Source of the DNA: Pelomonas sp965229315
GTDB lineage: Bacteria > Pseudomonadota > Gammaproteobacteria > Burkholderiales > Burkholderiaceae_C
Assembly: GCF_965229315.1 (NCBI RefSeq)
Contig: NZ_CBDDJA010000002.1
Span: 62,001 to 126,000 of the forward strand
DNA length: 64,000 nt
Direction of reading: 5' to 3'
Below, in pieces: positions 33,856-41,387 of this stretch. Positions within the stretch are counted from its first letter, which is position 1. Every line of letters starts with the position of its first letter. The translations under genes and the position numbers were made by a program. The notes beneath the pieces are model-generated. The model had not been told where the DNA came from. It saw only the letters and a program-made list of their open reading frames with translations, and ran no database searches.

Positions 33856-34449
33856 TCAGTGGCCGCGGCGGCGGCGCGCCGCGAAGGCCAGCACGCCCAG
33901 GCCGCTCAGCATCAGCGCATAGGTCTCGGGTTCCGGCACCGGCGTCAGCAGCGCGCGGATCTCGCCGCCCGGGAAGGCGGTGGTGTGCACATTCAGGTAG
34001 GCATTGCCGCTGTCCAGCCCCGCCGCCAGCGCATTGAAGGCCGAGCCCACCGTGCCGCCGTTGGCGGTGATGAAGGCCGCGTTGTAGCTGCTGGCCAGCG
34101 ACATGTCGAAGGTGTGGTCGTAAATGCCCGAGGTCACGCCGGTCGGGAAGCCCGTGAAGCTGGGCGTCTGCGTGGCCACGCCCACATTGGCGGCACCCGG
34201 TGTCACGGTGCAGCAATGGATGTGGGACGCCGTCGTCGTGCCGATGAGGCCGGCGAACGTCACCTGCACGCGCAGGGTCAGCAGGTCGAAATCCATCGTG
34301 ACCGTGGCCAGGCCGGTGCCCGGCGTCACGGCGGTGGGAATCTCGCTGGTCCCCAGCAGCAGGGCCTGATAAACGGTCTCATGCGCGTGGGCGGGCAGGG
34401 CAGCCGTCAGCGCGGCAGCGGTCAGCGAGGCAAGGGCAAAGCGTTGCAT
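33856..34449 (-). CDS. PEP-CTERM protein with CHRD domain
   Basis: Exported protein of 197 aa. Signal peptide at 1-22, then a CHRD domain (ALLLGTSEIPTAVTPGTG, ASHIHCC, FPTGVTSGIYDHTF, NVHTTAFPGGEIRALL). Residues 171-197 form a PEP-CTERM sorting signal: VPEPETY, a hydrophobic helix and RRRR. CHRD domains occur in extracellular proteins and their function here is unknown. AGGAG precedes ATG 34449. The gene runs against the his genes and separates hisA from hisF, which suggests an insertion into the operon. Confidence 0.88.
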   Translation of the reverse strand: MQRFALASLTAAALTAALPAHAHETVYQALLLGTSEIPTAVTPGTGLATVTMDFDLLTLRVQVTFAGLIGTTTASHIHCCTVTPGAANVGVATQTPSFTGFPTGVTSGIYDHTFDMSLASSYNAAFITANGGTVGSAFNALAAGLDSGNAYLNVHTTAFPGGEIRALLTPVPEPETYALMLSGLGVLAFAARRRRGH

Positions 34450-34571
34450 GGAGGTCTCCTGGAGGGTGGGGTGACGGGGCGAAGCCGCTCGCATTGGGCG
34501 CCGCTGCCCCTACGCCGGGAAGCCCCTAACCATCAAGGGAATAATCCGGGCTCTGCTGTCGCTCCCCTCTC

Positions 34572-35345
34572 ATGCTCGCCAAACGCATCATTCCCTGCCT
34601 CGACGTCACTGCCGGCCGCGTGGTCAAGGGTGTCAACTTCGTCGGATTGCGTGACGCAGGCGACCCGGTCGACATCGCGGCGCGCTACAACGAGCAGGGC
34701 GCCGACGAGCTGACCTTCCTCGACATCACCGCCACGAGCGACGGCCGCGACCTCATCCTGCCCATCATCGAGGCGGTGGCCAGCCAGGTGTTCATCCCGC
34801 TGACGGTGGGCGGTGGTGTGCGCGCGGTGGCCGACGTGCGGCGGCTGCTGAACGCCGGCGCCGACAAGGTCAGCTTCAACTCCGCCGCGGTGGCCGACCC
34901 CGAACTCATCCGCGCCGCCAGCGACCGATACGGCGCGCAGTGCATCGTCGTCGCCATCGACGCCAAGCGCCGGCCGGATGGCGACGCGAGAGGCGAGGGC
35001 TGGGATGTCTACACGCACGGCGGCCGCAAGAACACCGGGCTGGACGCCGTGACCTGGGCCAGGCAGATGGCCGAGTTCGGCGCCGGCGAGATCCTGCTGA
35101 CCAGCATGGACCGCGACGGCACCAAGAGCGGCTTCGACCTGGCGCTGACGCGCGCCGTGTCCGACGCGGTGCCGGTGCCCGTCATCGCCTCCGGCGGGGT
35201 CGGCTCGCTGGAGGATCTGGCCGATGGCGTCACGCTCGGCGGCGCCGACGCGGTGCTGGCCGCCAGCATCTTCCACTTCGGCCAGCACACGGTCGGCGAA
35301 GCCAAGGCGCTGATGGCGGCGCGCGGCATCGCGGTGCGACAGTGA
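34572..35345 (+). CDS. hisF: Imidazole glycerol phosphate synthase, cyclase subunit
   Basis: TIM-barrel synthase partner of HisH, 257 aa. Catalytic D11 (IIPCLDV) and the second Asp in TSMDRDGTKSGF are present, with VGGGVR and ASGGVG phosphate loops. Because a minus-strand gene lies upstream, it needs its own promoter; an AATAAT motif at 34540-34545 is a possible -10 but no good -35 is seen. It overlaps rsmD by GTGA. hisI and hisE, which often follow, are not here. Confidence 0.97.
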   Translation: MLAKRIIPCLDVTAGRVVKGVNFVGLRDAGDPVDIAARYNEQGADELTFLDITATSDGRDLILPIIEAVASQVFIPLTVGGGVRAVADVRRLLNAGADKVSFNSAAVADPELIRAASDRYGAQCIVVAIDAKRRPDGDARGEGWDVYTHGGRKNTGLDAVTWARQMAEFGAGEILLTSMDRDGTKSGFDLALTRAVSDAVPVPVIASGGVGSLEDLADGVTLGGADAVLAASIFHFGQHTVGEAKALMAARGIAVRQ

Positions 35346-35932
35346 GCGGCAAGCCGCCCGGCCGCCCATGGCCTGCGGCCGCGTCGCGCGGGCCGGGCGA
35401 AGTGCGCATCATCGGCGGGCAATGGAAGCGCTCCAAGCTGCCCGTGCCAGACGTGCCGGGCCTGCGCCCCACGTCCGACCGCGTGCGCGAGACGCTGTTC
35501 AACTGGCTGGGCCAGACGCTGACCGGCTGGCGCGTGCTGGACGCCTTTGCGGGCAGCGGCGCGCTCGGTTTCGAGGCCGCGTCGCGCGGGGCGGATGCGG
35601 TGGTGATGGTCGAGCGCGAGGCGGAGCTGGTGGACGGGCTGCGCGCCAGCCAGCGGCGCCTGCAGGCCATGGCCATCACCATCCACCGCGCCAATGCACT
35701 GAACTGGATGACGGCCTGCGCGGACCGCTTCGACCTCATCTTTCTCGACCCGCCGTTCGCGGACGACCTGTTCGACCGCGCGCTGGCCGCGGCCGTCGCG
35801 CTGCTGGCCGAAGGCGGGCTGATCTACATCGAATCCCCCGGCGAGGTCGTGCCGCCGGCCGGGTTCAGCGCCTGGCGGCAGGGGCGGGCCGGCGCGGTCC
35901 ACTACCAGTTGCTCCAGCGCGGGCATGATTGA
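35342..35932 (+). CDS. rsmD: 16S rRNA (guanine(966)-N(2))-methyltransferase
   Basis: SAM-dependent methyltransferase acting on G966 of 16S rRNA, 196 aa. Motifs: RIIGGQWKRSKL, RPTSDRVRETLFNWL, SAM loop VLDAFAGSGALGFEA and catalytic DPPF. GTG 35342 overlaps the hisF stop. A Pro/Ala-rich N-terminal stretch of about 20 residues precedes the conserved start of the domain, so a later start is possible, but the overlap favours GTG. Confidence 0.95.
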   Translation: MSGKPPGRPWPAAASRGPGEVRIIGGQWKRSKLPVPDVPGLRPTSDRVRETLFNWLGQTLTGWRVLDAFAGSGALGFEAASRGADAVVMVEREAELVDGLRASQRRLQAMAITIHRANALNWMTACADRFDLIFLDPPFADDLFDRALAAAVALLAEGGLIYIESPGEVVPPAGFSAWRQGRAGAVHYQLLQRGHD

Positions 35933-35951
35933 CGCATCGCCGGACCCCACC

Positions 35952-36449
35952 ATGACCTCGCGCACCACCATCACCGCCGTCTATCCCGGCACCTTCGACC
36001 CCATCACCTTGGGCCACGAGGATTTGATGCGCCGCGCGGCCGGCCTGTTCGAGCGCCTCGTCCTGGCGGTGGCGGTGGGCCATCACAAGAAGACGCTGTT
36101 CAGCCTGGATGAACGGCTGACCATGGCCCAGGAGGCGGCCGCGCCGCTGGGCAATGTCGAGGTCATCGCCTTCGACGGACTGCTGCGCGATTTCGTGCGT
36201 GAGAACGCGGGCCGGGTCGTCGTGCGCGGGCTGCGCACCGGTGGCGACTTCGAGTACGAGTTCCAGATGGCCGGCATGAACCGCAAGCTCATGCCCGAGG
36301 TCGAGACCATCTTCCTGACGCCTGGCGAGCGCCACCAGTACACGTCCAGCACCTTCGTGCGCGAGATCGCCACGCTGGGCGGCGAGGTGGCCGAGTTCGT
36401 GTCGCCGGTCGTGCTGGCCCGGCTGAACGACAAGTTCAAGGAGGGCTGA
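35952..36449 (+). CDS. coaD: Phosphopantetheine adenylyltransferase
   Basis: Coenzyme A synthesis enzyme that joins ATP and phosphopantetheine, 165 aa. It has the nucleotidyltransferase motif YPGTFDPITLGHEDL and the C-terminal YTSSTFVRE. Start 35952 opens the domain; 35925 would overlap rsmD. Its last codons contain AAGGAGG, placed correctly to serve an ATG at 36452, the ancestral-looking start of the ferredoxin. Confidence 0.96.
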   Translation: MTSRTTITAVYPGTFDPITLGHEDLMRRAAGLFERLVLAVAVGHHKKTLFSLDERLTMAQEAAAPLGNVEVIAFDGLLRDFVRENAGRVVVRGLRTGGDFEYEFQMAGMNRKLMPEVETIFLTPGERHQYTSSTFVREIATLGGEVAEFVSPVVLARLNDKFKEG

Positions 36450-36451
36450 CG

Positions 36452-36817
36452 ATGGCGCTGATGATCACGGACACGCGGGGCGGGAATCGGCGAGGCATGC
36501 CTTGCCCCGCCACGCGCGGCGCGCGCATGCAGGCGCGTGCCGTGTTCGTCCGCCAGCCGGGTGGCGGTGTGGCATGGCGCTGATGATCACGGACACGCGG
36601 GGCGGGAATCGGCAAGGCATGCCTTGCCCCGCCACGCGCGGCGCGCGCATGCAGGCGCGTGCCGTGTTCGTCCGCCAGCCGGGTGGAGGTGTGGCATGGC
36701 GCTGATGATCACGGACACGCGGGGCGGGAATCGGCAAGGCATGCCTTGCCCCGCCACGCGCGGCGCGCGCATGCAGGCGCGTGCCGTGTTCGTCCGCCAG
36801 CCGGGTGGAGGTGTGGC
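36452..36817 (+). repeat. Three 122-bp tandem direct repeats
   Basis: Units begin at 36452, 36574 and 36696, and a fourth copy of the first 21 bp begins the ferredoxin gene at 36818. Each unit starts ATGGCGCTGATGATCACGGA and ends with a GGTGTGGC leader. Units 2 and 3 have GGAGG in that leader; unit 1 has GGCGG. Units hold a palindrome around GGCATGCC. Each unit also encodes a 43-codon frame starting MALMITD that stops 10 nt inside the next unit. No other gene is seen in this 368-bp stretch. Confidence 0.95.
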
Positions 36818-37090
36818 ATGGCGCTGATGATCACGGACGAATGCATCAACTGCGACGTCTGCGAACCCGCCTGCCCGAACCAGGCGATCAGCATGGGCGA
36901 GGAGTTCTACCAGATCGACCCGGGCAAGTGCACCGAGTGCGTGGGCCATTTCGACGAGCCGCAGTGCGTGATGCTGTGCCCGGTCGCCTGCATCCCGCTC
37001 AACCCGGCGCACATCGAGACGCGCGAGACGCTGATGCAGAAGTACCGGCGTTTGACGGCGGCCCCGCCTACTGCGGGAACAGCGTCCTGA
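36818..37090 (+). CDS. YfhL-type 2[4Fe-4S] ferredoxin
   Basis: Electron carrier of 90 aa. Cluster ligands are C9-x2-C12-x2-C15-x3-C19 and C38-x2-C41-x8-C50-x3-C54; the extra residues between the second and third Cys of the second set mark the Alvin/YfhL ferredoxin group. GGAGG (36807-36811) lies 6 nt before ATG 36818. The first seven codons are also present three times upstream in the tandem repeats, so the gene's 5' end has been duplicated. Its 3' end overlaps the convergent nuclease gene by 23 bp. Confidence 0.93.
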   Translation: MALMITDECINCDVCEPACPNQAISMGEEFYQIDPGKCTECVGHFDEPQCVMLCPVACIPLNPAHIETRETLMQKYRRLTAAPPTAGTAS

Positions 37091-38093
37091 GCAACCCGGC
37101 CAGCCGTGCGCCGGCCAGCGCCAGCTGCCTGTGCTTGATGGCGTCGGCCCGGGCGTCGTAGCCGCGCGGCAGGCCGACGTCCCAGTTCGCGCCCTGCTTG
37201 GGCGAAAACGCGAGGCCCTCGAAGGCGACGTTCGCCTGCTGCAGTGACTCGCTGGCCCAGCGCGCTGGCCAGTCGAGCGGGCTGCCGCCGTCGGGGGGCA
37301 CCTGGCGCGCCTGCGCCAGCCAGGCAGCATCGACGTGCCGGGGCTTGAAGGTCTCGGGCACCAGGTCCCACACGGTGTGCAGGTTCAGCGACCCTGGCCC
37401 GGTGAGTGGCGTGCCGGCGACGTGCAGGCTGTTGCCGCCGGTGGTGACGCTGTCGGGGTCCAGGCCCGTCTTGTCGGGGTCGACGTAGCGGCCCTGGGTG
37501 TCGAGGTAGGCGGTGCCGACGTGCAGCGGCTCATGCAGGTCGCCCACCAGGTGGACCAGCACGAGCAGCGCCTCGCGCGGTGACTTGAAGTCCATCGGCG
37601 CCGTCGCGGGCTGGCCCTGCAGCACCCGGATGGCCGCCTGCATCGCGCCCACGATGTCGTGGCTGCTGGTGCCCGCGAAGCCCTCGATGTAGCGGCTGCG
37701 CTGCAGCGCGACGTCGGTGTAGTGGTATTGCTGGTGGCAGTCCTCCTCGCCGGCGTGCGGATGGCACTGGCGGAAGTTGCGGCGCACGTAGTCCGCCATC
37801 TCGGCGATGTGCTCGGGCGTCTCCATCGGCGCGCAGCTTGCATAGCGGCCGGGCGACGGGTAGCGGTAGCCGCTGTCGGGCTTGATGCCCTTGGCGCAGT
37901 CGGCCCACACGGCGGCGTCGGCCAGCGTCAGGTCGCCCAGCAGCGCCTTCACGCGGGCCTCGGCCGGCGTGCCCTTGATGAGGGCGGCCGTGATCGTCGC
38001 GGCGGTCTGGTGGCCGTCCGAGCGCCAGGCGAGCGCAGGCAGCGGCAGGGTGAGGGTGGCCGCGGCGGCTGCCGCGGCGAACAGGTGGCGCAT
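37068..38093 (-). CDS. S1/P1-type nuclease
   Basis: Secreted zinc-dependent single-strand nuclease, 341 aa. Signal peptide 1-22; the mature protein would begin with W23, the N-terminal Trp that ligates zinc in P1 nuclease. Other ligands appear in SDGHQ, AVWAD, QYHYTDV, HLVGDLHEPLHVG and GNSLHV. It probably salvages extracellular nucleic acid. It converges on the ferredoxin gene with a 23-bp overlap. Confidence 0.92.
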   Translation of the reverse strand: MRHLFAAAAAAATLTLPLPALAWRSDGHQTAATITAALIKGTPAEARVKALLGDLTLADAAVWADCAKGIKPDSGYRYPSPGRYASCAPMETPEHIAEMADYVRRNFRQCHPHAGEEDCHQQYHYTDVALQRSRYIEGFAGTSSHDIVGAMQAAIRVLQGQPATAPMDFKSPREALLVLVHLVGDLHEPLHVGTAYLDTQGRYVDPDKTGLDPDSVTTGGNSLHVAGTPLTGPGSLNLHTVWDLVPETFKPRHVDAAWLAQARQVPPDGGSPLDWPARWASESLQQANVAFEGLAFSPKQGANWDVGLPRGYDARADAIKHRQLALAGARLAGLLRTLFPQ

Positions 38094-38170
38094 GGCCTCT
38101 CCGAAGGATGGATTCAGGCCGGCATCTTGCCCTTTTCCACCGCGGCGCCGGGCGCCGCTTCAGCCGCCGC

Positions 38171-38689
38171 TCAATGCAGCGCCGCCGCAGCCATCAACCC
38201 CATCTCGTCGCTGCTCATCAGGGCTTGGATGTCCGTCAGGATGAGCATGCGCTCCACGTCGCCGGTGCGGATGCAGCCGATGCCCAGCATGAAGCCCGGT
38301 CCCACGGATGAGCTCATCTCGGGCACGGGCCTGATGCTGTCGGCGCCCAGCTCCAGCACGTCCGACACCGAGTCGACCACCACGCCGATCACGCGGTCGC
38401 TGAGGTTCAGCACGATGACCGCGGTGAAGTCGGTGTAGTCGGCGCTCTCGCAGCCGAGCTTCAGGCGCAGGTCGACGATGGGCACGATGACGCCGCGCAG
38501 GTTGATGACGCCCTTGATGAAGTGCGCTGCGTTGGCGATGCGGGTGGGCGCTTCATAGCGGCGGATCTCCTGCACGCGCAGGATGTCGATGCCGTACTCC
38601 TCGCCGCCCAGACGGAAACTGAGGAACTCCTTGGGCATCGCGGCCACGGTTCGCGTGTCCACGCGATGGGTCTGTACAAGCATGTTCAT
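38171..38689 (-). CDS. cheW: Chemotaxis coupling protein CheW
   Basis: Adaptor that links chemoreceptors to CheA, 172 aa. The SH3-like double barrel is evident: EFLSFRLGGEEYGIDILRVQEIRRY, IKGVINLRGVIVPIVDLRLKLG and VGVVVDSVSDVLEL. It lies 22 bp after the chemoreceptor gene on the same strand. No cheA is in the window, so it presumably serves a kinase encoded elsewhere. Confidence 0.95.
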   Translation of the reverse strand: MNMLVQTHRVDTRTVAAMPKEFLSFRLGGEEYGIDILRVQEIRRYEAPTRIANAAHFIKGVINLRGVIVPIVDLRLKLGCESADYTDFTAVIVLNLSDRVIGVVVDSVSDVLELGADSIRPVPEMSSSVGPGFMLGIGCIRTGDVERMLILTDIQALMSSDEMGLMAAAALH

Positions 38690-38711
38690 GTCGTTTGCCT
38701 TCGCGCTGCGT

Positions 38712-40466
38712 TCAGAACGATTCCCAGTTGTCGGTGCCCGTCTTGCTGCGCGCCTGGGGCAGCGGCGTGGGCTCGGAGGACGCCGCCTTGCGCGCGGCAG
38801 GCTTGGCCTTGAAGGCGGGCCGGATGACGTTCTTTGCCCGGTCCGGTGAACGTCGTTCCACCACAGGCGTCGAGCCGGCCGTTGTCGTGGCGTGGCCTCG
38901 TTCGTCGGCGAGCTTGAACACCGCCACCGCCTGCACCAGTTGTTGCGCCTGCACCTTCATGCTCTCGGCGGCCGCGGCGCTTTCCTCCACAAGCGCCGCG
39001 TTCTGCTGCGTCGCCTGGTCCATCTGCGTGACCGCTTCACCCACCTGGCTGACGCCCGCGCTCTGCTCGGTGCTCGCGGCGCTGATCTCGCCCATGATGT
39101 CCGTCACGCGCTGGATGGAGGCGACGACTTCGGTCATCGTCGTGCCCGCCTGGTCGACCAGCACCGAGCCTTGTTCGACGCGTTCGACGCTGGCGCCGAT
39201 CAGCGTCTTGATCTCCTTGGCCGCCTCGGCCGAGCGGCCCGCGAGGTTGCGCACCTCGGAGGCGACGACGGCGAAGCCGCGGCCCTGCTCGCCGGCCCGG
39301 GCCGCCTCCACCGCGGCGTTCAGCGCCAGGATGTTGGTCTGGAAGGCGATGCCGTCGATGACGCCGATGATGTCGGCGATCTTCCTGGAGCTGTCGTTGA
39401 TGCCCTTCATGGTCTGCACGACCTGGCCCACCACGTCGCCGCCCTTGATGGCCACGGCGCTGGCGCCCTGGGCCAGCTGGTTGGCCTGACGGGCGCTGTC
39501 GGCGTTCTGCTTGACGGTGGCGCTGAGCTCCTCCATCGACGCGGCCGTTTCCTCCAGCGCGGAGGCCTGTTCTTCGGTGCGGCTGGAGAGGTCGTTGTTG
39601 CCCTGTGCGATCTGGGCACTGGCGGTGGCGATGCTGTCGGCGGACGTCCGCACCTGGCTGATCAGGCCGACGAGCTGCCCCTGCATCTTGCCCATCGAGG
39701 CCAGCACGCTGCCTTCGGCGGCGTCATCCGCGCCCCGCAGCGGGCTGAGGTCGCCCTGGGCGACACGTTGGGCGGCGTCGCTGAGATCGGCCGGTTCGGC
39801 GCCGAGCGCCGTCACCAGGCGGCGCGTGATCAACCACCCCAGCACCACGGCCACCGCCACCGCGAAGGCGCTGATGCCCAGCATCATCGTGCGCTGGCTG
39901 GCGTAGGCGGCGGCAGACGCCGCGACATTGAGCTTCGCCTGCGCCTGGCTGTAGGTGATGTAGTCCTTGGTCGCGGCGAGCAGCGATGCCAGCAGGGGAC
40001 GGCATTCGATGTTCATCTTGTCCACGGCCTCGTCGATCTTGCCGGAGGCAGCCAGCCCGACGATGGCCACGGCGACGGGGCCGTACTGGGACTCGACCTT
40101 GTCGATCGCAGCCACCAGCGCCCGATCATGCTCGGTGGCATCGGGCGCGCCCGCGAGGGCGTCCTTCAGCGCTTTCAGGCTCACCTGCAGGTCTTCGTTG
40201 GCCTTGACCGCCATGGTCTTGGCCGACTCGCGATCAGCCGCCGTCTTGACCAGCACCATGTCGCGCACGCCGATGGCACGGCGGTTGGCGAAGATGCGCA
40301 CGTCCGTGGCCAGGTTCTCGCGTTCGGCCGCGCCGCTGACATAGCCCGAGAACCGGTCATTCGCGCCGCTCAGGCTGTGCAGCCCCAGCAGGCTGACGAA
40401 CAGCACGAGGATGACGAGCGCGCCGAACGCGATCATCAGTTGGTTTTTTACGCTGAGGTTTTTCAT
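38712..40466 (-). CDS. Methyl-accepting chemotaxis protein
   Basis: Membrane chemoreceptor of 584 aa. TM1 is at about 9-30, then a four-helix-bundle type periplasmic sensor domain, TM2 near 190-210, HAMP, and a long signalling hairpin whose tip reads IDGIAFQTNILALNAAVEAA. The C-terminus has a flexible linker and ends NWESF (580-584), a CheR/CheB-tether pentapeptide like NWETF of E. coli Tsr. Start 40466 has AGGAG upstream. With the adjacent CheW it forms a small signalling unit. Confidence 0.94.
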   Translation of the reverse strand: MKNLSVKNQLMIAFGALVILVLFVSLLGLHSLSGANDRFSGYVSGAAERENLATDVRIFANRRAIGVRDMVLVKTAADRESAKTMAVKANEDLQVSLKALKDALAGAPDATEHDRALVAAIDKVESQYGPVAVAIVGLAASGKIDEAVDKMNIECRPLLASLLAATKDYITYSQAQAKLNVAASAAAYASQRTMMLGISAFAVAVAVVLGWLITRRLVTALGAEPADLSDAAQRVAQGDLSPLRGADDAAEGSVLASMGKMQGQLVGLISQVRTSADSIATASAQIAQGNNDLSSRTEEQASALEETAASMEELSATVKQNADSARQANQLAQGASAVAIKGGDVVGQVVQTMKGINDSSRKIADIIGVIDGIAFQTNILALNAAVEAARAGEQGRGFAVVASEVRNLAGRSAEAAKEIKTLIGASVERVEQGSVLVDQAGTTMTEVVASIQRVTDIMGEISAASTEQSAGVSQVGEAVTQMDQATQQNAALVEESAAAAESMKVQAQQLVQAVAVFKLADERGHATTTAGSTPVVERRSPDRAKNVIRPAFKAKPAARKAASSEPTPLPQARSKTGTDNWESF

Positions 40467-40694
40467 GTCGCGGGCTCCTGGCGGTGCGGATGGGTGGGTG
40501 CGGTAGTGCAGGGCCGCACTCCACGCTTGGGGCGTCGATTGCGTGCCGCCAGTGTCATCGCGAACAAATGTTTTTGGTAACGAATTTATTCGCGCATGAT
40601 GGGTTTGCGGTAATTTCTCATGCGGATCGACGGTGGCGACGCGCCAGCAACTCTGGGGTTGAATCCCCGCCCGCGAAGCCCCATCCTGCGCGCC
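40467..40694. promoter_or_regulatory. Divergent promoter region, chemoreceptor/response regulator
   Basis: This 228-bp gap lies between two divergent genes. It is AT-rich at 40560-40620 against a GC-rich background, with CGAATTTATTCG (arms CGAAT/ATTCG) and TTTTTGGTAA. I could not assign clear -35/-10 boxes, so the promoter call rests on composition and layout. Confidence 0.35.
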
Positions 40695-41381
40695 ATGCTG
40701 CCCAACACCCTGGCGCTGATCGACGACGACCTTCCCTACACGGACGGCTTGTCCCGCCATCTGCGCGGCCTCGGCATCGAAGTCACCACGTATGCGGACA
40801 GTGCCGACCTGCTGGCCAGCGCCCAGCCGTACAGCCACGACTTCTATGTCACCGACCTGATGCTGCCGAGCGTGGACGGCATCGACCTGATGAACGTGCT
40901 GCGCCGCCGCACCAGCGCCGGCATCCTCGTCGTCTCGGGGCGCCTGGGAGCCGACACATTCAAGCAGGTCATCCAGGCCGGTGCCGACATGTACCTGGCC
41001 AAGCCCGTGCAGTTTGAACAGGTGGCCGTGGCCATCGAGGCGGTGCAGCGGCGCGCGGGCGTGGCGGGCCTGGTGCAGCAGACTTGGCACCTGGACCGGC
41101 GGCTGGGCCAGTTGCTGGCCCCCGATGGCGCGCGCGTCGATCTGAGTGCGCGGGACCGGGCACTGCTGGAATGTTTCGTCGAGTCCAACGGTGATGTCGT
41201 GCCGCGGGAAACCCTGCTGGTGCGCCTGGGCGGCGCGCCGGACCCCGAGTCCTCTGGCGGCTTGAACGGCACGGTGTTTCGCCTTCGCCGGCGCATCGAG
41301 CGCGCCACGTCGGCGGCGGCGCCGTTGCAGGCGAAGTCCGGCATCGGCTACGCCTTCCGGGCGCCGCTGAAGGCGATCTGA
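40695..41381 (+). CDS. Response regulator with winged-helix output
   Basis: Two-component regulator of 228 aa. Receiver domain with D10-D12 acidic cluster and phospho-acceptor D54 (YVTDLMLPSVDG), K in LAKPVQ; C-terminal OmpR-like winged helix ending KSGIGYAF. The start 40695 opens the receiver; upstream codons in frame are not domain-like. It converges with a PAS histidine kinase whose stop is 6 bp away, so the two may be partners although not co-transcribed. Confidence 0.9.
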   Translation: MLPNTLALIDDDLPYTDGLSRHLRGLGIEVTTYADSADLLASAQPYSHDFYVTDLMLPSVDGIDLMNVLRRRTSAGILVVSGRLGADTFKQVIQAGADMYLAKPVQFEQVAVAIEAVQRRAGVAGLVQQTWHLDRRLGQLLAPDGARVDLSARDRALLECFVESNGDVVPRETLLVRLGGAPDPESSGGLNGTVFRLRRRIERATSAAAPLQAKSGIGYAFRAPLKAI

Positions 41382-41387
41382 CGGGCC

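Noticed and set aside
36452..36838. CRISPR array
   Set aside because: Units are contiguous 122-bp direct repeats without unique spacers, and no cas gene is nearby.
40467..41090. N-terminal extension of the chemoreceptor
   Set aside because: The receptor starts at its first membrane segment at 40466 with AGGAG upstream; the extension overlaps the divergent response regulator.
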